Assembly: GCA_016711105.1 (NCBI GenBank)
Contig: JADJTO010000003.1
Span: 124,001 to 188,000 of the forward strand
DNA length: 64,000 nucleotides
DNA from: Micropruina sp.
GTDB taxonomy: Bacteria; Actinomycetota; Actinomycetes; Propionibacteriales; Propionibacteriaceae
Direction of reading: 5' to 3'
Each line of letters opens with the position of its first letter. Position 1 is the first letter of the stretch. Shown here piece after piece: positions 20,879 to 32,062 of the stretch. Both the position numbers and the translations under genes were made by a program. The notes under the pieces are model-generated. The model was given only the letters and a program-made list of their open reading frames with translations, searched no databases and had not been told where the DNA came from.

Positions 20879-23800
20879 ATGTACCTGAAGTCACTGACCC
20901 TGCGGGGTTCAAGTCCTTCGCCTCCACCACCACGTTGGCCTTCGAACCGGGGATCACCTGCGTGGTCGGGCCCAACGGCTCGGGCAAGTCGAACATCGTG
21001 GACGCGCTGAGCTGGGTGATGGGGGAGCAGGGAGCCAAGACCCTGCGCGGCGGCAAAATGGAAGACGTCATCTTCGCCGGGACGTCCGGACGTCCGCCGC
21101 TGGGCCGCGCGGAGGTCGTGTTGACCATCGACAACTCCGACGGAGCTTTGCCGATCGAGTACACAGAAGTGACCATCTCGCGCACCATGTTCCGCTCGGG
21201 CGGCTCTGACTACGCGATCAACGGCAACCATGCCCGGCTGCTTGACGTGCAGGAACTGCTCAGCGACTCAGGAATCGGTCGCGAGATGCACGTGATTGTC
21301 GGCCAAGGCCAGTTGGACAGCATTCTCCAGGCCACTCCCGAGATCCGCCGCGGCTTCATCGAAGAGGCTGCCGGGGTGCTGAAGCACCGCAAGCGCAAGG
21401 AAAAGGCGCTGCGGAAGCTGGAGGCCACGGGGGTCAACCTGAATCGTCTCAATGACCTCTTGGTCGAGATTCGACGCCAGCTGAAGCCGTTGGGCCGCCA
21501 AGCGGAGGTCGCCCGCAAAGCCGCCGTGGTGCAGGCCGAGTTGCGCGACTCGAAGGCTCGCCTGTTGGCCGACGACTATGTCCAAGCCACGTTGGAGTTG
21601 GAGTCCGATCTGGCCACCCAGGCCGCGATCAAGGCTCGCCGGCTCGCGGTGGAGCAAGCGCTGGACGAGGCCCGAACCAATGAACTGGCCGCCGAGCAAG
21701 CGGTGCGGGACGCCTTACCGGCGCTGAATGCCGCGCAGGAGACCTGGTATGAGCTGGCCGGGCTACGGGAGCGCATTGCCAGCACTCAAGGAATCGCTGA
21801 GGAGCGGCTGCGGCACGCCCGCACCGTCGGCCAGGATGACCGCCCAGGTCGCGATCCCGAAGAACTGGAGCGGGAGGCCGAGCTGGTCAGGGCCACCGAA
21901 GCAGCCCTGAACGCCGAGGTGGCCGACGCGGCGTCCGCGCTCGGGAAGGCGACCTCGCAACGCCAGGCAGCCGAGGCCGCCCACGCCGAGGCCGAGAAGG
22001 AGTTCACCGCTCGGCAGCGAGCGATCGCTGACCGGCGCGAAGGGTTGGCCCGTTTGACCGGGGAGGTCAATACCCTGCGCAGCCGCACCGAAGCGGCTGC
22101 GGCTGAGATCGATCGCTTGGCGGCGGCTCAGGCAGACGCCGAGAGCCGAGACACTGCGGCGCGGCGCCGTTTTGCTGCTCGCGAGGCCGTCTTGGCGGGC
22201 CTGGGGGCCGGTGAATCAGGCCTGGACGCCGAGTTCGAGGCCGCCGAGAGCGAGCTGGAGCGGATCCGGGCGAGCCTTGCCGACCTCACCACCCGGGAGC
22301 AGTCGGCGCAGTCGGAGCGTGCCGCGCTGGCCGCTCGGCTGGAGGGACTCGCCCTGGGACTGGAACACAAGGACGGTTCGGCTGCGTTATTGGCCGCAGG
22401 GCCCTCGGTTGGTGGACTGCTTGGCTCGGTGGCCGCACTGGTCAGCGTGGAGCCGGGTTTCGAGACCGCGGTGTCGGCTGCCCTGGGCTCGGTCGCGGAC
22501 GCAGTTGCCGTGACGGACCTCGACGCTGCGGTGCTGGCGTTGGGCCACCTCAAGGGCCAGGATCTTGGCCGGGCAGGCCTGCTGCTGGGTGCCGGAGTGG
22601 GGAACGCTGGTCGCGCCGATTGGCCCGCCCTGGGTGATCGCGCCCGCTACGCCGTGGACGTGATCACCTGTGCGCCCGAACTCCGCGGAGCCGTTGACCG
22701 GCTGTTGCGACGGGTAGCCGTGGTTGCCGACCTGCAGGCCGCCCGCGCCCTCGTGGACGAACTCCCCGAGGTCTCCGCAGTGACCCGGGACGGTGATCTG
22801 CTCAGTCACTGGTTCGCCAACGGAGGATCCTCGGCCAAGCCATCCCTGATCGAGGTGCAGGCCGCGATGGAGGAGACGCAGAGCCGGCTGCGAGCGGCCC
22901 AAGCGGCCAGCGAGCAACTGCGGTTCGGCCTGGCCGAAGCCCGCGCCCAGCTGGCCCAAGCCGAGGATCGTGCGGCGGCTGCCCTAGCCCGACTGCACGA
23001 CTCCGATGCCGAGCACGCCGCGATCGCCGAGGAACTTGCTCAACTCAGCCAGACCGCACGGGCTGCCCAGGCGGAGGCGGCGCGGCACACGGCCGCAGCG
23101 GCGGACGCGTCCCGTCATCGGGAGCAGAACCTAGCCTCGCTGCGTGCACTCGAAGAGCGGTTGCGCTTGGCGTCGGCGGACGTCGACCTCGGCGAGGCCG
23201 ACCCGCAGGAGCGAGATCGTCTGGGGCACCTCGCCCGCTCGGCCCGCGGCTCCGAGATGGAGTTCCGGCTGGCTCTGCGCACGATTGAGGAGCGCGCCCG
23301 CGCGGTGGCGGGTCGAGCAGACGCACTCGCCCGCGCTGCCGAGGCCGAACGACGTTCCCGCGCCCGCGCCGTCGCCAGGCAGGAGCAAGCCAGGCGCGAG
23401 GCCGAGATCGCCGGCGCCGTCCGGACTGCCTCCCAATGGCTATTGGAGCGGGTGCAGGCGTCCCGGGAGCTCGCCGGCGCGGCACGCGCTGACGCGGAAG
23501 CAGCACGGGTTCGGGCCGAAGAGGCCCTCGTCATCGCACGACGACGCAGTCGCGAGCTGGCCAAGGAGTTCGAGGCGCTGGTCGACGACGCCCACCGGGA
23601 TGATCTGGCGCGCACGGAGCAGCGGCTGGGACTCCGGGCGATGGCCGAACGGGCGATGGCCGAACTCGGCCTCGACCCGGACGTGCTTGTTGCCGACTAT
23701 GGGCCCGACCAGCCAGTGCCGGTGCTCACCACGGCAGACGGTTCCCCGATCAGTGACGACCTTCGTCCGGATCCGGTGCCCTTCGTCCGGGTTCAGCAGG

Positions 23801-24431
23801 AAAAGCGGCTCCGGGCCGCGGAGCGAACCTGGCGCTGCTGGGCAAAGTGAACCCGCTGGCGCTGGAGGAGTTCGACGCGCTCCAGGAGCGGCACGCCTTC
23901 CTCGCCGAACAACTCGACGATCTGCGTCGCACCCGCTCCGACCTGGCGGCGATCATCGACGATGTTGATGCCCGGGTTCAGGAGGTGTTCGCCGCGGCCT
24001 TCGCCGACGTGGAGCAGGCCTTCGAGGATTCATTCTCTCGGCTCTTCCCAGGCGGCGAGGGGCGCCTGGTGCTGACCGAGCCTGGGCAGTGGTTGACCAC
24101 CGGCGTGGACGTGGAGGCGCGACCCGCGGGCAAAAAGGTGAAGCGGTTGTGGCTGCTCAGCGGCGGGGAGCGCTCCCTGGTGGCGGTCGCGTTCTTGGTC
24201 GCCCTGTTCAAGGCGCGGCCCAGCCCCTTCTACATCCTCGATGAGGTCGAGGCCGCCCTGGACGATGTGAATCTGGGACGACTGCTCGACATCTACACCG
24301 AACTGCGGGACAACTCCCAACTCCTGGTGATCACGCACCAGAAGCGGACGATGGAGATCGCGGACGCGCTGTACGGGGTGACGATGCGCTCAGACGGCGT
24401 GTCCGCCGTGATCAGCCAACGCCTGGCCTGA
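20879..24431 (+). CDS. smc: Chromosome segregation ATPase SMC (two frameshifts)
   Basis: SMC is the condensin ATPase for chromosome organisation. ATG 20879 starts the canonical MYLKSLTLRGFKSFA; one G is missing in the GGGG run at 20904-20907, which hides this start. The head has Walker A GPNGSGKSN, then about 900 residues of coiled coil interrupted near 22380-22830 by the hinge. A second lesion at 23826 (AAA read as AA) breaks ERNLALLGKVNPLALEEF. The C-terminal head follows with LSGGERSLVAVAFL and Walker B FYILDEVEAALDD. Both losses are homopolymer undercalls, so the gene is likely whole. Confidence 0.95.
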
Positions 24432-24488
24432 GCTGTCGGTTCAGCGGGCATAATGGTAGCGAACGTACTTATTCAGGGAAGGTTTTTC

Positions 24489-24746
24489 ATGCCGCTGGCT
24501 TTGGTCGTCATGGTCGTGATCTTGGCGCTGGCCATCGGGATCGTGGCCGTCGTCGCGATGGGGATGCAAGGGGCGGGCAAGGAACGGGTCCCTGAGCTCG
24601 CCAGTGTGATGGCTGAGACCGCTCGCCACCTCAATGGGGATGCCGAACCTCCCAAGGGTCTGGTGGACTTCTTCGACGAGATTCCCGAGATCCGACGTTC
24701 CGCGTCGTCTGCGTCCTCCGCCTCGGAGAAGGTTTCCGGCCACTGA
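24489..24746 (+). CDS. Small single-pass membrane protein, unknown function
   Basis: This 85-residue protein has one strong N-terminal membrane helix (PLALVVMVVILALAIGIVAVVAM) and a short polar, acidic tail ending in a serine-rich stretch. I do not recognise a family. ATG 24489 lies 9 bases after GGGAAGG and just ahead of the hydrophobic helix; a start at 24453 is possible but adds a poorly supported leader. It sits alone between smc and ftsY. Confidence 0.65.
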   Translation: MPLALVVMVVILALAIGIVAVVAMGMQGAGKERVPELASVMAETARHLNGDAEPPKGLVDFFDEIPEIRRSASSASSASEKVSGH

Positions 24747-24817
24747 GGCACGGCCACTGAGTCGCGACCCGTGGGACTGGGTCAACCTGGCGACACCCTG
24801 CCGCCTACCATGACACG

Positions 24818-25994
24818 GTGGATCAGATTTTCTGGGTAATTCTCGGCGGCATTCTGCTGCTCCTCGCCGTTGCGGCCGCGGTGATCGTGACCAGTCGGCG
24901 GCGCGAGCTACCCAAGGTCGACCGCTCCGAGCTGCCCGCCGGCCCACGGCCGGACGTACCGTCCGGCGGCCTCCGGCGGCCGGTTGAGGACGAGCGCAGC
25001 GCGCCGGCATCACCCGGGCCGGCGCGACCCGAACCACCCGGGCCGACCGTGCCGGGGGTGGAGTTGCCCGAAGCCCCGAAGACCCGGATGTCCCGGCTGC
25101 GCAGGAAGCTTGCCGGCAGCAACAATCCCTTCGCCCGCGGCCTTCTGGGCTTACTCGCGGCAGATCGGATCGACGAGGACACCTGGGACGATCTGGAGGC
25201 GACCCTGATCACCTCCGACCTCGGCGCCGGACCCACGGCCGAACTGCTGGGGGCGCTGCGCCGCGAACTTGCCATCGATGGTGTCAACGATCCCGGAGAA
25301 GGCCCGCAGGGTGCTGCGGGACGAGCTGGTCCGGCTGGTCAATCCCGGGTTCGACCGCTCCCTGAAAGTGGACGGCGACGGAGTGCCCGGAGTCGTCCTC
25401 GTGGTCGGGGTCAACGGGACCGGCAAGACCACCACGATCGGCAAGTTGGCCCGCGTCCTGGTCGCTGAGGGGAAGACGGTGGTGCTCGGCGCCGCCGACA
25501 CCTTCCGCGCCGCCGCCGCCGATCAGCTCCAGACCTGGGGTTCCCGCGTGGGTGTGCCCACCGTCCGTGGGCCCGAGGGCGGGGACCCAGCCTCCGTGGC
25601 GTTCGACGCCGTGCAACAGGGGATCGCGTCCGGGGTCGACGTGGTGTTGGTCGACACGGCGGGGCGCCTGCACACCAAGACCGGGCTGATGGACGAGTTG
25701 GGCAAGATCAAGCGCGTGATCGAGAAGAAGGCGCCGGTGACCGAGGTGCTGCTGGTGATCGACGCCACGACCGGTCAGAACGGACTGACCCAGGCCCGGG
25801 TCTTCGCCGACGTCGTCGATATCACGGGGATCGTGCTGAGCAAGCTGGACGGCTCGGCCAAGGGCGGCATCGTCGTCCAGGTGCAGCGCGAACTTCAGGT
25901 TCCGGTCAAGCTGATCGGGCTCGGCGAGGGTGTCGACGACCTCGTCCCCTTCGAAGCTGAGGCGTTCGTGGACGCGCTGCTGGCCGAGTCCTGA
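24818..25994 (+). CDS. ftsY: Signal recognition particle receptor FtsY (frameshift)
   Basis: FtsY docks SRP-ribosome complexes at the membrane. GTG 24818 gives an N-terminal membrane helix (IFWVILGGILLLLAVAAAVIV), then a proline-rich linker instead of the acidic A domain of E. coli. The N domain follows (RLRRKLAGSNNPFARGL). The frame breaks at 25292-25294, where an extra C separates DGVNDP from EKARRVLRDEL. The G domain is complete in the next frame: GVNGTGKTTTIGKLA, DTFRAAA, DTAGRLHTK, LSKLDGSAKGG. The N-terminal anchor is usual for actinobacteria. Essential, so probably intact. Confidence 0.95.
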
Positions 25995-26113
25995 CCTTCT
26001 CGGGTCAGCAGCCTCGGCACGACCGCGCGCGCCAACTCAGCGGGCCCTGTGCGCAGGACCACCAAAGCGCTACGGTTTGCACACGCCAACGTTGCCCGAA
26101 ACTGGGAGTACTC

Positions 26114-27196
26114 GTGAAGAAGCTCGTCCTGATCATGGCCGCAGCGGCCCTCTCGCTCAGCTTGTCCGTCGCGGGGCTGGGGGTCCGGCCAGCGCACGCC
26201 GCAGGTGTCCTGTTCGCTTTCGGTGACTCGATCGCCGCCGGCGAGGGATCGGGTCCCGGCATCGGCTACCCGAACAACGAGGGATCGTTCAATGAGATCT
26301 TCGGCGCGAGCAGCGGGTATGCCGTGCGCAACTTCGCCGTAACCGGGGCCACCACCCAGGACGTGCTCACCCAGCAGATCCCCACCGCGCTGGTCACAGG
26401 CGAGCGACCCAGCCTGATCACCTTGATGGCCGGCGCGAACGACATCTCCTACGGCACCTGTCTGCTCGCTCTGATCGGCGCCAGCGCGACCAACCCCTGC
26501 ACGCCAGAGGCCTTGGCCGTCAGCCTGCCGGCGATGGGTCAGAGCCTGGCCACCACCCTGGTTGCGCTACGGACGTCCTTCCCGGAAGCCCGGATCGTTG
26601 TCGTGCAGTACTTCAACCCGATGCCCAAGCCGGGGGCCGTCTGCAAGGCCATGACGCCGCTACTGGAGGCGAAGCTGCTCTTCGGTGATCAGGACCCGGC
26701 GGGCTTCATCGGCAGTGTCACCGACGGCTCCACGGCGGATGTTGCGGCCTTCCAGGCCCAGATCCACGCCGCGGCACAGGCTGTGGTCACGGGGCTGAAC
26801 TCGACTGTTGAGGGGGCCGCTGGGTTTGCCGGCGCAGCCACGGGTGGGACGATCGAGACGGTGAAGCTGCCGTTCAACAACCACGACTTCTGCAGGGACT
26901 ACTACGGCAAGAGCCCCGCGTGGGTGCTGGCGCCCAAGATCATCTCCCAGGGGTCGATCACCCTGCCCACGGGTGAGGTCATCCCGGTCGGCACCACCGC
27001 GAGCCCGCGTCACACGTGCACCGCTGGGGTCCTGTGCACTCAGTCGCCGAACCCTGACATTTACCTGAGCTTGCCGCAGAACCCCTACGGCATCACCTAT
27101 GCGATCGCGCTCTGGGTGAACGACTTCCCGCACCTGACTCCGGCCGGCAACGCAGCCATCGCCAAGGCGTTGGCCAAGCAGGTCGCCCCCGTCTGA
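26114..27196 (+). CDS. Secreted SGNH/GDSL-family lipase or esterase
   Basis: This 360-residue protein has a Sec signal peptide (about 1-29, cut near AHA-AGV) and an SGNH hydrolase domain. Block I is FGDSIAAGEG with the nucleophile Ser, block III is MAGANDISYG with the oxyanion Asn, and block V is the C-terminal DFPHLTPAGN with the catalytic Asp-x-x-His pair. Several cysteines suggest disulfides, as in Streptomyces-type secreted lipases. The substrate is unknown; a role on lipids or cell-wall esters is an inference. GTG 26114 is the start. It stands between ftsY and ffh. Confidence 0.85.
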   Translation: MKKLVLIMAAAALSLSLSVAGLGVRPAHAAGVLFAFGDSIAAGEGSGPGIGYPNNEGSFNEIFGASSGYAVRNFAVTGATTQDVLTQQIPTALVTGERPSLITLMAGANDISYGTCLLALIGASATNPCTPEALAVSLPAMGQSLATTLVALRTSFPEARIVVVQYFNPMPKPGAVCKAMTPLLEAKLLFGDQDPAGFIGSVTDGSTADVAAFQAQIHAAAQAVVTGLNSTVEGAAGFAGAATGGTIETVKLPFNNHDFCRDYYGKSPAWVLAPKIISQGSITLPTGEVIPVGTTASPRHTCTAGVLCTQSPNPDIYLSLPQNPYGITYAIALWVNDFPHLTPAGNAAIAKALAKQVAPV

Positions 27197-27284
27197 CCCT
27201 GACGCCCGACGGATCTTCGGCCCTGCCAACCCGGGGGGCACCGGTAAGCTGAGCCGGTAGTCCCATCGACGCTTCGAGGTTCCC

Positions 27285-28886
27285 TTGTTCGACACACTGC
27301 AAGACCGCCTGTCCGAGGTCTTCAAAAACCTGCGCGGCAAGTCACGGCTGAGTGAAGCCGACATCGACGCGACCGCCCGCGAGATCCGGCTGGCGTTGCT
27401 CGAGGCCGACGTCAACCTCGGCGTGGTCAAGGAGTTCATCGCCGCGGTCAAGCAGCGTGCCGTGGGTGTCGACATCCATCAGGCGCTCAACCCGACGCAG
27501 CAGATCGTCAAGATCGTCAACGAGGAACTGATCTCCATCCTCGGCGGCGAGTCTCGCCAGCTTCGCTTCGCCAAGCGCCCCCCGACGGTGATCATGCTGG
27601 CGGGCCTCCAGGGTTCCGGTAAGACCACGTTGGCCGGAAAGCTCGGTCTGTGGCTCAAGGAGCAGGGCCGGTCCCCGCTGTTGGTGGCGGCCGACCTTCA
27701 GCGTCCGAACGCGGTCAACCAGCTTCAGGTCGTGGGCAACCGCGCCGGCGTCCACGTGTTCGCCCCAGAGCCGGGCAACGGGGTGGGCGATCCGGTCCAG
27801 GTGGCCCGCACCTCGATCCTGCACGCGATGAGCAAGCTGTACGACGTGGTGATCGTCGACACCGCCGGACGTCTGGGCGTCGACGCGGAGCTGATGCAGC
27901 AGGCCGCCGACATCCGGGATGCGGTGAACCCGACCGAGATCCTGTTCGTGGTCGACGCCATGATCGGTCAGGATGCCGTGAACACGGCCCGGGCCTTCGC
28001 CGACGGGGTCGGCTTCGACGGCGTCGTGCTGAGCAAGCTCGACGGCGATGCTCGCGGTGGCGCCGCACTCTCGATCGCACGGGTGATCGGCAAACCGATC
28101 ATGTTCGCCTCCAACGGGGAGGGGCTCAAAGACTTCGACGCCTTCCACCCGGATCGGATGGCCAGTCGAATCCTGGGCATGGGTGACCTGCTGACCCTGA
28201 TCGAGCAGGCCGAGAAGACTTTCGACGCCGAAGAGTCCGCCAAGGCGGCCCAGAAGTTGATGACCGGCAAGGGTGGCGAGTTCGGTCTGGATGACTTCCT
28301 CTCCCAAATGCAGGCCGTCCGACGGATGGGTCCACTGTCCAAGATCCTGGGCATGATTCCCGGCGCAGCCGCGATCAAGGACCAGATCAATGCCATCGAC
28401 GAGCGTGACATCGATCGGCTTGAGGCGATCATCCACTCGATGACACCGGGGGAGCGCTCGAACCCGAAGATCCTGGACGGCTCCCGGCGATCCCGGGTCG
28501 CCAAGGGTGCGGGCACCACGGTGGCCGAGGTCAACGCGCTGGTGAACCGCTTCTTCGATGCCAAGAAGATGATGCAGTCGATGGCTGGCGGCGCTTTCGG
28601 TGGCGGCATGCCGGGTATGCCCGGAGCCCGTCGCGCCCCTGCGCGGCCCGCTGCCAAGAGCCGGACGCGTGGCAAAGGAGTGTCCGGCAATCCAGCCAAG
28701 CGGAACTCCCATGCCCCCGCGGATGCTCCCGTCGACGGGACGGCAGCCCCCGCTTGGGATCCGGCGGCCAGCTTCGGGCTCGGCGCCGGCCAAAGTGACG
28801 CCGACCTGCAGAAGGCCCTCAGCGATTACCAGTTGCCGGCCGATTTGCAGAAGATGTTCAACCAGAAGAACCTGGGCCCTCGCTGA
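27285..28886 (+). CDS. ffh: Signal recognition particle GTPase Ffh
   Basis: Ffh binds signal sequences and 4.5S RNA and targets ribosomes to FtsY. The N domain starts MFDTLQDRLSEVFKNLRGKSRL from TTG 27285. The G domain has GLQGSGKTTLAGKL (about 106), DLQRPNAVNQL, DTAGRLGVD and LSKLDGDARGG. The M domain (about 300-440) carries the LDDFLSQMQAVRRMGPLSKILGMIPG loop and a Met/Gly-rich groove. A tail of about 80 residues rich in Ala, Pro and Gly extends beyond the normal end. No lesion is seen. Confidence 0.97.
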   Translation: MFDTLQDRLSEVFKNLRGKSRLSEADIDATAREIRLALLEADVNLGVVKEFIAAVKQRAVGVDIHQALNPTQQIVKIVNEELISILGGESRQLRFAKRPPTVIMLAGLQGSGKTTLAGKLGLWLKEQGRSPLLVAADLQRPNAVNQLQVVGNRAGVHVFAPEPGNGVGDPVQVARTSILHAMSKLYDVVIVDTAGRLGVDAELMQQAADIRDAVNPTEILFVVDAMIGQDAVNTARAFADGVGFDGVVLSKLDGDARGGAALSIARVIGKPIMFASNGEGLKDFDAFHPDRMASRILGMGDLLTLIEQAEKTFDAEESAKAAQKLMTGKGGEFGLDDFLSQMQAVRRMGPLSKILGMIPGAAAIKDQINAIDERDIDRLEAIIHSMTPGERSNPKILDGSRRSRVAKGAGTTVAEVNALVNRFFDAKKMMQSMAGGAFGGGMPGMPGARRAPARPAAKSRTRGKGVSGNPAKRNSHAPADAPVDGTAAPAWDPAASFGLGAGQSDADLQKALSDYQLPADLQKMFNQKNLGPR

Positions 28887-28965
28887 CGTTCGGCGGTAGC
28901 TCGTCCGGGCCGACATTCGGCGTTGACCCGCGACGGAGAACCGCCCCCGGTGCCATGATCTCTCC

Positions 28966-30139
28966 ATGACGCACCACCATGGCCTGCCGGGTTTCGGGTC
29001 CGCCCTGACCCATACGCACGCGGGGAACCCCGGGCATGCTTCCCCGCCGAGCGGCCCGGCGCCGCGGCTGCACCTGAGCGGGTTCCTGCTGCCGACCGGG
29101 GAGCGGCAGGATCTGTGGATCCATGACGGCGTGATCTCGCTCGAACCCATCGCCGACGCCACGACGGTCGCCTCCGGCGTCTGGATCCTGCCGGGACTGG
29201 TCGATGCGCACTGCCATGTGGGCCTGGAGTCTCACGGGGCGGTCAGCCGTGAGCGTGCCGAGGAGCACGCGATCGCCGACCGCGACACCGGCACACTGCT
29301 GATTCGCGACGCTGGCTCTCCACTCGACACCCGCTTCCTGCAGGACCGAGAAGACCTGCCTCGAATCATCAGGGCAGGCCGGCACATCGCACGGCCCCGA
29401 CGGTATTCGCGCAACTTCGCTGAGGAAGTGGAACCCGAGCAGTTGGTGGACGAGGTTCCGCACCCAGGCGCGCCGCGGCGACGGGTGGGTGAAGATCGTG
29501 GGGGACTGGATCGATCGGGAGACCGGAGACCTTTCCCCGTTGTGGCCGGTCGAGGTGGCCCGGGCTGCGATTGCGGCGGCCCACGAGGAGGGGGCACGGA
29601 TCACCGCCCACTGCTTCGACGAGCAGTCCGTCCGGGAGTTGGTCGGGGTCGGCATCGACGGCATCGAGCACGGCACCGGGCTTGACGACGACACCATCGC
29701 CGCCATGGCCGAGCAAGGGACGTCGCTCGTCCCGACCATGGTCAACCTGGAGAACTTCCCGGGCTTCGCCGCCGCCGGGGAGGCCAAGTTCCCGCGCTAC
29801 GCGGCGCACATTCGCGCTCTGTACGAGCGACGCTTCGACACCATCGGCAAGGCGATCGAGGCAGGGGTCCCGGTGTTCGCCGGCACCGATGCAGGCGGAG
29901 TGCACGGACACGGGCTGATTGCCTCGGAGATCGCGCTCCTGGCCAAGGTGGGAGGCGCAGGCTTCGCGCTCGGTGCGGCAAGCTGGCGGGCCAGGGAGTG
30001 GCTCGGAGTCGAGACCCTCACCCACGGGGCGTCCGCCGACCTGGTGGCCTACGCTGCGGACCCCCGGCTGGACATCTCCCTGGTGAGCTCACCAAGCCTG
30101 ATCATCCTGCGTGGTCGGCCGGTTGCGCCACCGAGTTGA
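28966..30139 (+). CDS. Amidohydrolase family protein (frameshift)
   Basis: This is a metal-dependent amidohydrolase of the imidazolonepropionase/prolidase-like type. The metal-binding motif is LVDAHCHVGL, with later DAGSPLD, the AHCFDEQSVRELV block with a second His, GIEHGTGLDD with a third, and the catalytic Asp in FAGTDAGG. The first half and the second half lie in different frames, joined at 29458 where one extra C splits DEV and RTQARRGDGWVKIVGDW. The substrate is not evident. It converges with mntH, with 7 bases between the stops. Confidence 0.85.
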
Positions 30140-30146
30140 GCGGCGC

Positions 30147-31403
30147 TCAGCCTGAGGACAGGGTCCACCAGATCACCACCAGGTTGAGCGCGATGATCGT
30201 GGTCACGATCACCCAGTTGACCACCCGGAGCCAGACCGGGTCCACGTGCTGACCCATCAGTGACCGATCACCGGTGAACAGGGCCAGCGGTCCGGCGGCC
30301 AGGGCGACCCCGAAGGACAGCACGATCTGGCTCCAGACAAGCACCTGGGTAGGCGGAATGCCCGTGGTCAGCAGCAGCACGGCCGGCCCAATGGTGAGCA
30401 GCCGCCTGAGGGTGGGCGAGGCGCGGATGCCGATCAGGTCCTTGAGGATCCGCGAGCCCGCGTGCGTGCCCACGACGGACGAGCCGACGCCTGAGGCGAG
30501 GAGCCCGATCGCGAAGATCACCGCCGGAGCGGCCCCGATGTCGGTGGTCAGCTTGTGATAGGCGACCTCGATCGTGTCCCCGGACAGCCCGGTCAGGGCT
30601 GCCGCCGCGAGCAGCAGCATGCCGATGTTCACCGACCCCGACAGGAGCAGGGCCAAGCCCACGTCCGTCTTTTGAATCCTGAGCAGCCGAGCCAGCGGTG
30701 TGGTGAGCGTCCCGTTCGGACGATGCCGGTCGATGGCCAAGGCCGAGTGCAAGTAGATGGCGTGCGGCATGACGGTAGCGCCGAGCATCGCTGCGACCAG
30801 CGGCCACGCATCCCGGTCGGGAATCGAGGGCACCAACCCCCCGGCCGCCGCAGGCCAGTCGGGGGGAGCCCAGAGCAACGCTCCGAGGAAGCCGAGGGCG
30901 ATGATCGCCAGGATTCCGCCGATCGCTACCTCGAAGGTTTGCTCACCCCGGGTTCGCAACACCGAGAGCAGGACCACTGACACGGCCCCGACGATCAGTC
31001 CGCCCAGCCAGAGCGGGGTCCCGAACAGCAGGTAGAGGGCCAACGCGCCGCCGACCACCTCGGCGATGTCGGTCGCGACGGCGATCACGAAGGCCTGCGT
31101 CCCGTAGGTGATCGACATCGGGACCCGATATGGCCGACCCTGCAGTCGGGCGCTCATCAACTGGGGGAGTGTCTGACCCGTGACCAGGCCTACCTTGGCG
31201 GACTGGTACTGAATCACCATGGCCATCAGGCTGGCTCCGGCCAGGACCCAGACCAAGGCGTAGCCGTACACGCTCCCAGCCGTGAGATTGGCGGCGACAT
31301 TTCCCGGATCGACATAGGCGACTGAGGCGACGAAGGCTGGTCCGAGTAGGGTTAGGCTCATCGTGCGTCGGGTCCTCAGAGATCGCTCACCCGGGTTCAG
31401 CAC
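30147..31403 (-). CDS. mntH: Nramp-family divalent metal (Mn/Fe) transporter
   Basis: This 418-residue transporter has about eleven membrane helices and imports manganese or iron with protons. The helix-1 metal motif DPGN is present (VAYVDPGNVAANL) and the helix-6 motif MPHAIYLHSAL supplies the other metal ligands. The transport signature region around helix 8 is also normal. The GTG start at 31403 follows GGAGGGAGGG at a good distance. It is divergent from rpsP. No regulator is adjacent. Confidence 0.94.
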   Translation of the reverse strand: MLNPGERSLRTRRTMSLTLLGPAFVASVAYVDPGNVAANLTAGSVYGYALVWVLAGASLMAMVIQYQSAKVGLVTGQTLPQLMSARLQGRPYRVPMSITYGTQAFVIAVATDIAEVVGGALALYLLFGTPLWLGGLIVGAVSVVLLSVLRTRGEQTFEVAIGGILAIIALGFLGALLWAPPDWPAAAGGLVPSIPDRDAWPLVAAMLGATVMPHAIYLHSALAIDRHRPNGTLTTPLARLLRIQKTDVGLALLLSGSVNIGMLLLAAAALTGLSGDTIEVAYHKLTTDIGAAPAVIFAIGLLASGVGSSVVGTHAGSRILKDLIGIRASPTLRRLLTIGPAVLLLTTGIPPTQVLVWSQIVLSFGVALAAGPLALFTGDRSLMGQHVDPVWLRVVNWVIVTTIIALNLVVIWWTLSSG

Positions 31404-31637
31404 GCGCCCTCCCTCCCGTTTTTGCCCAAGTTACACGGCGTGACGGGTGCCGGTTCGCCTGCCCGGCCTGGAATCTGGCAGAATGAGGCGCGCATCCGTC
31501 GGCCTTCGGTCCCTCTCACGCCGAAACCGCGGATCCACCAGAACTCGCGCACTCATTGCCCCACGATGAGCGCTCTCGTTCACCCGCTCCAGCCTGGCAG
31601 TCGTTGCCAGCTGATTCCTACAGGAGAAACCACCCAC

Positions 31638-32060
31638 GTGGCTGTCAAGATTCGTCTCAAGCGGCTCGGTAAGATCCGTTCCCCGCACTACCGCATCGTC
31701 GTTATGGACGCGCGCGCCAAGCGCGACGGCCGGGCCATCGAGGAGATCGGGCTCTACCACCCGAAGAACGACCCGTCGGTGATCCAGGTGGACTCCGAGC
31801 GGGCCCAATACTGGCTGGGTGTGGGCGCTCAGCCCACCGACGCCGTGATTGCGCTGTTCAAGCGCAGTGGCGACTGGCAGGCCTTCAGCGGCGACACGAG
31901 CCCGTCCGGTATCATCCCGCAGCCGGAGAAGGTCGACAAGGTTGCCCGCTTCAACGCCGCCCTCGCTGAGGCCGACAATGAGCCGGCTACCGCGGCCATC
32001 TCCCGGGCCAAGAGGAAGGCCTCCGAGCCTGAGGCCGAGGCTGCCGAAGCCGAGGCCTGA
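31638..32060 (+). CDS. rpsP: Small-subunit ribosomal protein S16
   Basis: The first 80 residues are classic S16 (AVKIRLKRLGKIRSPHYRIVVMD, then RAIEEIGLYHPKNDP). The actinobacterial extension follows, ending in an acidic run of Glu and Ala. GTG 31638 is fixed by the conserved VAVKIRLKR start and follows AGGAG; the frame is open much further upstream but not conserved. It is 2 bases ahead of the KH-protein gene. Confidence 0.96.
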   Translation: MAVKIRLKRLGKIRSPHYRIVVMDARAKRDGRAIEEIGLYHPKNDPSVIQVDSERAQYWLGVGAQPTDAVIALFKRSGDWQAFSGDTSPSGIIPQPEKVDKVARFNAALAEADNEPATAAISRAKRKASEPEAEAAEAEA

Positions 32061-32062
32061 TC

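Noticed and set aside
27342..29162. 606-codon frame antisense to ffh
   Set aside because: Same antisense artefact; ffh is full length on the other strand.
30137..30149. Small palindrome TGAGCG/CGCTCA between the amidohydrolase and mntH stops
   Set aside because: Only 6 bp with a 1-base loop; too weak to call a terminator.
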